A stretch of 11,110 nt of DNA from an archaeon (GTDB lineage Archaea; Methanobacteriota; Methanobacteria; Methanobacteriales; Methanobacteriaceae): assembly GCA_024409165.1 (NCBI GenBank), contig JAKSUE010000020.1, positions 1 through 11,110 of the forward strand, written 5' to 3'. The notes under the pieces were generated by a model that saw only the letters and a program-made list of their open reading frames with translations, was not told the origin of the DNA and ran no database searches. Position 1 is the first letter of the stretch; each line of letters opens with the position of its first letter. The position numbers were made by a program, and so were the translations under genes. Shown here one piece after another: positions 6,964-11,110 of the stretch.

Positions 6964-7671
6964 ATGTCTGTATTAACATTAATTTTATTCGTCGCTATTG
7001 GTGGAATTCTCATCGGTGCTGGTGTACACTTCATGCCTGTAGGAGGAGCTCCTGCAGCTATGGCTACCGCTACTGGTGTAGGTACTGGTACTGCAATGTT
7101 AGCAGCTGGTGCAGGTTTAACTGGACTTATTACTGCTGCTTCCATGGCTGGTGAACCAGTTTATATTATTGCACTCGCTGGTGCAGTTGGTGCAATGTTA
7201 ATGATGGGTATTACTATGCTCGTTGCTAACTTAATTTATATTTACGGTGTTGGTATCGTACCAGCATCTTCTAAAGTCAATGTAGATCCAATTACTGGAC
7301 GTAATCAAGAAATTTACAAAACCCCTGGTACTGAAGGTCACGGTGTACCTACTTCCTGTTTCGTAAGTGGTATTATCGGTGCTTTACTTGGTGGTGTAGG
7401 TGGAGGATTAGTCTTCTACGCAATTAATGATGCTGCTGTTAGCTCTACTGTTCTCGGTGCTCTCGACCCTATTGCTGCTACTGGTTTAGCTGCTATTCTT
7501 GCTGTCGGTGTATTCTTCGTTAACGCGGTTATTGCTTCCTACAACATTGGTGGTACTATTGAAGGTTTCCAAGACCCTAAATTCAAAAGAATTGGAACTG
7601 GTATTGTATCTTGTGCTATTGCATCCATTGTCATTGCGATTTTCGTTATTTTAATGATTGGAGGTATCTAA
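6964..7671 (+). CDS. mtrD: Methyl-H4MPT:CoM methyltransferase, subunit D
   Basis: MtrD is an integral membrane subunit of the Na+-pumping methyltransferase and works with MtrC and MtrE as the ion-translocating module. The 235 residues are rich in Gly, Ala and Ile, with about six hydrophobic segments (near 1-22, 43-61, 67-95, 132-153, 170-192 and 211-233). A polar loop at 101-131, VNVDPITGRNQEIYKTPGTEG followed by HGVPT, is family-typical. HGVPT resembles TGVPS in MtrC of this operon. The ATG lies 12 nt after the mtrE stop codon and 7 nt after GGAGG (6952-6956). Its own 3' end carries the ribosome site of mtrC. No frameshift or truncation is seen. Confidence 0.96.
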   Translation: MSVLTLILFVAIGGILIGAGVHFMPVGGAPAAMATATGVGTGTAMLAAGAGLTGLITAASMAGEPVYIIALAGAVGAMLMMGITMLVANLIYIYGVGIVPASSKVNVDPITGRNQEIYKTPGTEGHGVPTSCFVSGIIGALLGGVGGGLVFYAINDAAVSSTVLGALDPIAATGLAAILAVGVFFVNAVIASYNIGGTIEGFQDPKFKRIGTGIVSCAIASIVIAIFVILMIGGI

Positions 7672-7672
7672 T

Positions 7673-8497
7673 ATGTCTGCTGGTGGAAGTGGAGCTCCTG
7701 CTGAAGGCGGAGTCAATTCAAACTACTTATTAGTTTTAGGTATTATTGGTGGATTAATTGGTATTTATTTAACCCCTATATTAGGTGCTACTATTGGACC
7801 TCTCTTCGGTTGTCTCGGTGCTGTCTGTGCAATCGTTTGGGGTGCTGACGCAATTCGTAGAGTTGCAAGTTACGGTTTAGGTACTGGTGTACCTTCTATC
7901 GGTTACATGTCCTTAGGTATTGCTACCGTAGGTTCCTTAGCAGGTTTAGGTATTGTTGCTATTTTACCTGCTTTAGCTGGTTTAGGTATTTTAGCTCCTA
8001 TTTTAGGTTTAATCTTCACCATGATTATTGCTGCTATTGTAGCAGTTGTTGCTGTTAAACTTATTGGAATGAAAATCCCAATTATGATTAGATGTACTGC
8101 TGAAATCGCAGGTGCTGCTGCTTTATCTATTATTGGATTCTCTGCAGCTGTAGCAGGTTCTTACGACTTTGTTGCTATTTTATCTGCTGTAATTGCTCCT
8201 GGATTTATCGCTGTATTTTATATTATGAACACTATGGCTATTCAACACCCATTCAACGCTTGTTTAGGTCCTAACGAAGACCAAGTAAGAACCTTAAAAT
8301 GTGCAGCATCCTGTGCATTCTTATCTATGATTATTACTGGTATTCTTGCTATCTCTGCTGGCGGACTCGCATGGTTCGTTATTGTTATTGTAGGTCTCGT
8401 CGGATGGTACATTTCTTACAAAGCATTTGTTGCTGCATCTTGCGATGCTGCTGCATCCGTCAAATGGGCAGGTTTATGGCCTAAAGTTGAGGAATAA
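7673..8497 (+). CDS. mtrC: Methyl-H4MPT:CoM methyltransferase, subunit C
   Basis: MtrC is a polytopic membrane subunit of the Na+-translocating methyltransferase. I start it at ATG 7673 (274 residues, MSAGGSGAPAEGG), because GGAGGT (7660-7665, inside the end of mtrD) sits 7 nt upstream and the family begins MSAGG. An in-frame TTG at 7658 would add five residues but overlaps that ribosome site. Hydrophobic segments lie near 18-35, 40-58, 80-103, 107-131, 145-165, 167-187, 213-229 and 231-255. A polar loop IQHPFNACLGPNEDQVR (190-206) and YGLGTGVPSIGY (67-78) are conserved features. The start codon is 1 nt past the mtrD stop codon, so translation is probably coupled. Confidence 0.96.
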   Translation: MSAGGSGAPAEGGVNSNYLLVLGIIGGLIGIYLTPILGATIGPLFGCLGAVCAIVWGADAIRRVASYGLGTGVPSIGYMSLGIATVGSLAGLGIVAILPALAGLGILAPILGLIFTMIIAAIVAVVAVKLIGMKIPIMIRCTAEIAGAAALSIIGFSAAVAGSYDFVAILSAVIAPGFIAVFYIMNTMAIQHPFNACLGPNEDQVRTLKCAASCAFLSMIITGILAISAGGLAWFVIVIVGLVGWYISYKAFVAASCDAAASVKWAGLWPKVEE

Positions 8498-8505
8498 GGA
8501 GGATT

Positions 8506-8829
8506 ATGGAAATGTTACCATTAGTAGAAATTGTTCCTGAAATGAACTTAAATCTTGATCCTGAAACTGGTCTTATCGGTGCAGGTGGAGGAGATTTAAT
8601 CATCGTTTCCATGGACGAAATTAACGAAGAAATTGCAAAAGTTGAAGCTGCAGCTGATGAATTAATGAATTCCTTAGATCCTAACTCTGCTCCTTTAGGT
8701 TCCTTCCCAGGAAGAGAAGGTAACTATGTAATGGCAGGTAAACTTACCAACATGGTATACGGATTCCTTATTGGAATGTTCATTATTATTGCTGCTATAC
8801 CTTTATTAACATCATGGGGGATTTTATAG
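8506..8829 (+). CDS. mtrB: Methyl-H4MPT:CoM methyltransferase, subunit B
   Basis: MtrB is a small single-span subunit that with MtrA, MtrF and MtrG forms the central stalk of the complex. The 107 residues comprise a cytoplasmic part with DLIIVSMDEINEEI (30-43), a likely helix (to about 55), SFPGREGNYVMAGKLTN (66-82), and one membrane helix at about 83-104. AGKLTNMVYGFLIGM (77-91) matches a pattern shared with MtrA, MtrF and MtrG. I kept ATG 8506 because family members begin MEMLPLV as I recall them. However, GGAGG (8498-8502) is only 3 nt from it and 9 nt from the next ATG (8512), so initiation at the second Met (105 residues) is possible. The stop codon abuts the mtrA ATG. Confidence 0.94.
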   Translation: MEMLPLVEIVPEMNLNLDPETGLIGAGGGDLIIVSMDEINEEIAKVEAAADELMNSLDPNSAPLGSFPGREGNYVMAGKLTNMVYGFLIGMFIIIAAIPLLTSWGIL

Positions 8830-9552
8830 ATGGTAGACAAAAAACCTACTTCTGACACCTGGCCTGTAGTTAGTGGAGATTACATAGTAGGGGACCCTGA
8901 AAGTCCTGTTGCTGTAACTACTTTAGCATCACACAATGAAGATATCCCAGCAGCTGCTGGAGCAGCTATTGCTGGACCATGTAAAACTGAAAACTTAGGT
9001 GTAGAAAAAGTTGTTGCTAACATTATTTCTAACCCTAACATCAGATTCTTAATTTTATGTGGTGCAGAAGTACAAGGACACATTACTGGTCAAAGTATCA
9101 AAGCATTACACGCAAATGGTTGTGACCCTGAAAAGAAAAAAATTAATGGTGCTACTGGAGCTATTCCTTTCGTAGAAAACATTCCTATGGAAGGTGTAGA
9201 AAGATTCCAAAACCAATTAGAAATCGTCGATTTAATTGATGTTGAAGACGGTGGTCAAATCACTGCTAAGGTCAAAGAATGTATTGAAAAAGACCCTGGT
9301 GCTTTTGAAGAAGATGCAATGGTAATTGAAGTAAGTGAAAGCGACGACGACGAAGACTCTGGAGAAGAAATTCGTCCTGTATCTGCTGAAACTGCTTTAA
9401 TCGAAGCTAGATTAAGAAATATCGACACTCAAGTGAAAATGGTCGGTGCTGTACAAAGAAACATGTCCGGTAACTATGCTGGTAAAGTTCAAGGTATTAT
9501 GATCGGTTTAATTTTCACCTTAGTAATCGGTTACTTATTCTTATTTATATAA
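8830..9552 (+). CDS. mtrA: Methyl-H4MPT:CoM methyltransferase, corrinoid subunit A
   Basis: MtrA carries the corrinoid (5-hydroxybenzimidazolyl cobamide) that accepts the methyl group and hands it to coenzyme M. The 240-residue protein has a corrinoid-binding cytoplasmic domain (about 1-165) with WPVVSGDYIVGDPESPVAV (11-29), GPCKTENLG (49-57), and His84 in VQGHITGQ, the known cobalt ligand, at its exact family number. An acidic linker (EVSESDDDEDSGEE, 167-180) leads to a helix and one C-terminal membrane anchor (about 219-240). It starts directly after the mtrB TAG with no gap. There is only a weak GGGGGA (8816-8821) and no GGAGG, so translation is probably coupled to mtrB. The C-terminal region resembles MtrF. 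Confidence 0.98.
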   Translation: MVDKKPTSDTWPVVSGDYIVGDPESPVAVTTLASHNEDIPAAAGAAIAGPCKTENLGVEKVVANIISNPNIRFLILCGAEVQGHITGQSIKALHANGCDPEKKKINGATGAIPFVENIPMEGVERFQNQLEIVDLIDVEDGGQITAKVKECIEKDPGAFEEDAMVIEVSESDDDEDSGEEIRPVSAETALIEARLRNIDTQVKMVGAVQRNMSGNYAGKVQGIMIGLIFTLVIGYLFLFI

Positions 9553-9567
9553 CTGGAGGTTTAATTT

Positions 9568-9774
9568 ATGGTTAGATTTTCAAACAAACCAAATGTTCGT
9601 GGAATTAAAAATGCTTCTAGTGATATAGAATACCGTTCAAAACTTATTGGAAGAGAAGGAAGATTATTTGCTGGAGTTATTTCAACCAGATTCTCTGGTA
9701 TTGCTTTAGGATTAGGTCTTGCAATCTTATTAATGATTGTTATTCCTTTCATAGCAAAATTATGTGGGTTATAG
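9568..9774 (+). CDS. mtrF: Methyl-H4MPT:CoM methyltransferase, subunit F
   Basis: MtrF is a small subunit with a positively charged N terminus and one C-terminal membrane helix (about 43-64) out of 68 residues. It resembles the C-terminal part of MtrA: residues 25-49 match MtrA 203-227 without gaps at 8 of 25 positions, ending GIALGL versus GIMIGL. This agrees with the reported relation of the two families. GREGRLFAG (28-36) also resembles GREGNYVMAG in MtrB. The ATG has GGAGG (9555-9559) 8 nt upstream and lies 15 nt after the mtrA stop codon. Codons here are less C-biased than in mtrA, as far as such a short gene can show. Confidence 0.95.
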   Translation: MVRFSNKPNVRGIKNASSDIEYRSKLIGREGRLFAGVISTRFSGIALGLGLAILLMIVIPFIAKLCGL

Positions 9775-9786
9775 AGGTGTTTAAAA

Positions 9787-10023
9787 ATGTCTGAAGAATC
9801 AGTACCTCAAATTATTGTCGATACCGGCGATTTTGCAGCTGCTAATGCAAGATTAGATGACGCAGAAGAAAAAGTTGAATTCGCAGTTGGTGAATATTTC
9901 CAACGTTTAGGTCATCAAACTGGTAGAGATATCGGTATTTTATATGGTATAATTTTAGGTCTTGTAATCTTAGTATGTTTCATTAAATGGAACATTATGA
10001 GTTTACTTGCAGGATTACTCTAA
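9787..10023 (+). CDS. mtrG: Methyl-H4MPT:CoM methyltransferase, subunit G
   Basis: MtrG is a small stalk subunit. The 78 residues begin with a hydrophilic part SEESVPQIIVDTGDF, continue with an acidic helical stretch rich in Ala and Glu (about 16-38, probably coiled) and FQRLGHQTGRDIG (38-50), and end in one membrane helix near 48-66 with a short hydrophobic tail. TGRDIGILYGIILGL (45-59) carries the pattern shared with MtrA, MtrB and MtrF. The ATG follows AGAGGTG (9773-9779), which overlaps the mtrF stop codon. MtrH follows after 15 nt. Confidence 0.95.
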   Translation: MSEESVPQIIVDTGDFAAANARLDDAEEKVEFAVGEYFQRLGHQTGRDIGILYGIILGLVILVCFIKWNIMSLLAGLL

Positions 10024-10038
10024 ATTGGAGGATTATAA

Positions 10039-10971
10039 ATGTTTAAATTTGATAAAGAACAACTCGTCGTAGATGTCGCTGGAGTAAAAATGGGTGGTCA
10101 ACCTGGAGAATACCCAACTGTTTTATGCGGAACTATCTTTTACGGCGGACACAATATTATTAGTGATGAAAAAGCTGGTGTTTTTGATAAAGACGCTGCT
10201 GAAGAAAGAATTAAAACTATGGAAGAAATGTCTGATGTAACTGGAAACCCTTGTATTATCCAAAACTTCGGTGCTACTGCTGAAGCTATGGTTAAATACT
10301 TAGAATTTGTAGGAGACATCTCTGACAAACCTTTCCTTATTGACTCTACTGCTGCAGCTGCAAAAATTGCAGGTGTAGAATACGTACAAGAAGTAGGATT
10401 AGCTGAAAGAGCTGTATACAACTCTTTAAGTATGGCTGCTGAAGCTGCAGAAATCGAAGCTGTAGCTAACTCTGATATCGATGCTTCTATCCTTTTAGGT
10501 TTCAACCCAATGAACCCTGGTGTAGAAGGTAAAATCGAAATCTGGGAAAACGGTGGATCTGTAATTGACGAAGGTATCTTAGAAATGGCTGAAAGATGTG
10601 GTATTACTAAACCATTCATGGATGTAGCTATTACTCCTTTAGGTCAAGGTGCAGGACCTGCTGCAAGAACTTCCTTTGCAGTAAAATCCAAATGGGGTTA
10701 CCCTGTAGGTTCCGGTATCCACAACGTACCATCCGCATGGGATTGGTTAAGAGGATACAAAAAAGAACACAAAGAAGCATGGCCTGTATGTGATGTAGGT
10801 TCCAACATTGTTCAACAAATGTGTGGTGGAGACTTCGTTCTCTTTGGACCTATCGAAAACGCAAGAATGGCTTTCCCTGCTTGTGCAATGGCTGATATTT
10901 TCATAGCAGAAGCTGCTAAAGATATCGGTACTGAACCAGTAGAAGACCACCCAATCAACAAATTATTATAA
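10039..10971 (+). CDS. mtrH: Methyl-H4MPT:CoM methyltransferase, subunit H
   Basis: MtrH is the peripheral cytoplasmic subunit that binds methyl-tetrahydromethanopterin and methylates the Co(I) corrinoid on MtrA. The 310-residue length equals that of Methanothermobacter MtrH. It is soluble, with no membrane segment, and belongs to the pterin-binding TIM-barrel methyltransferases. FLIDST (99-104) and YNSLS (127-131) are the strand ends where Asp and Asn of related enzymes contact the pterin; this residue assignment is inference. Other conserved segments are GFNPMNPGVEGK (154-165), TPLGQGAGPAART (199-211) and GSGIHNVPSAWDWL (224-237). The ATG follows GGAGG (10027-10031) by 7 nt. Codon use is optimised. 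It is the last gene of the operon, with a strong terminator just after it. Confidence 0.98.
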   Translation: MFKFDKEQLVVDVAGVKMGGQPGEYPTVLCGTIFYGGHNIISDEKAGVFDKDAAEERIKTMEEMSDVTGNPCIIQNFGATAEAMVKYLEFVGDISDKPFLIDSTAAAAKIAGVEYVQEVGLAERAVYNSLSMAAEAAEIEAVANSDIDASILLGFNPMNPGVEGKIEIWENGGSVIDEGILEMAERCGITKPFMDVAITPLGQGAGPAARTSFAVKSKWGYPVGSGIHNVPSAWDWLRGYKKEHKEAWPVCDVGSNIVQQMCGGDFVLFGPIENARMAFPACAMADIFIAEAAKDIGTEPVEDHPINKLL

Positions 10972-10984
10972 TTTGTTAGGGTTT

Positions 10985-11041
10985 AGATTAGATGATTTTC
11001 ATCTAATCTTCTTTTACTTTTTCTTTTTTACTACTTTTTTT
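10985..11041 (+). terminator. mtr operon terminator
   Basis: AGATTAGATGA (10985-10995) pairs perfectly with TCATCTAATCT (10999-11009) around a TTT loop, giving an 11-bp stem. A long T-rich tract with several T runs follows to 11041. The hairpin begins 14 nt after the mtrH stop codon. This is the clearest terminator in the window. The following 11042-11110 is AT-rich with no recognisable gene. Confidence 0.8.
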
Positions 11042-11110
11042 ATTCTAATATACAATATATCACTGTTTTACTAATTTTAAACTATTTTTAATTATACAAT
11101 TTCATACTAT

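Noticed and set aside
7658..7672. TTG start for mtrC
   Set aside because: The codon overlaps its own would-be ribosome site (GGAGGT 7660-7665), whereas ATG 7673 is ideally spaced and gives the family N terminus.
10140..10619. 159-codon minus-strand reading frame inside mtrH
   Set aside because: It lies wholly antisense to a well-supported gene, with a Ser/Ile/Ala-rich product typical of the complement of biased codons.

Overview
The window is a very AT-rich archaeal segment holding the two terminal gene clusters of methanogenesis, both on the + strand. First comes the methyl-coenzyme M reductase operon mcrBDCGA (503-5387). It is followed by the Na+-translocating methyl-H4MPT:coenzyme M methyltransferase operon mtrEDCBAFGH (6073-10971). 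This gene order, the presence of mcrC (which marks the MCR I type rather than the mrt/MCR II type), the A/T-ending codons, AGA as the usual arginine codon and the protein sequences all suggest an order Methanobacteriales methanogen. A mesophilic Methanobrevibacter-like genus is the best guess; the genus is an inference.

Layout: 1-502 is an AT-rich non-coding region with a candidate mcr promoter and a probable long 5' leader containing CTTGCT repeats and a perfect 10-bp inverted repeat. mcrB, mcrD, mcrC, mcrG and mcrA follow with short gaps. The one sizeable gap (69 nt, mcrB-mcrD) contains small AT hairpins. A hairpin plus T-run closes mcr at 5417-5449. The 685-nt spacer 5388-6072 has no gene but is rich in symmetry: a perfect 20-bp palindrome, a 9-bp inverted repeat, repeated ATCAGAACTTC boxes inside an imperfect hairpin, and a candidate mtr promoter. 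The eight mtr genes are tightly packed, almost all with a clear GGAGG ribosome site. A perfect 11-bp hairpin and a long T-rich tract end the operon at 10985-11041. The last ~70 nt carry no recognisable gene.

How the genes work together: MtrA-H moves the methyl group from methyl-tetrahydromethanopterin (bound by MtrH) via the corrinoid of MtrA to coenzyme M, and couples this to Na+ export through the membrane subunits MtrC, MtrD and MtrE. McrABG then reduces methyl-coenzyme M with coenzyme B to methane and the CoM-CoB heterodisulfide. McrC and McrD serve activation and assembly of the reductase. Every active-site and post-translationally modified position of McrA, McrB and McrG that I could check is present at its expected number.

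I see no sign of a new system, mobile element, CRISPR array or RNA gene. The points worth a second look are regulatory symmetries in the non-coding DNA, contrasting codon use inside the mcr operon, and a shared transmembrane motif in MtrA, MtrB, MtrF and MtrG.
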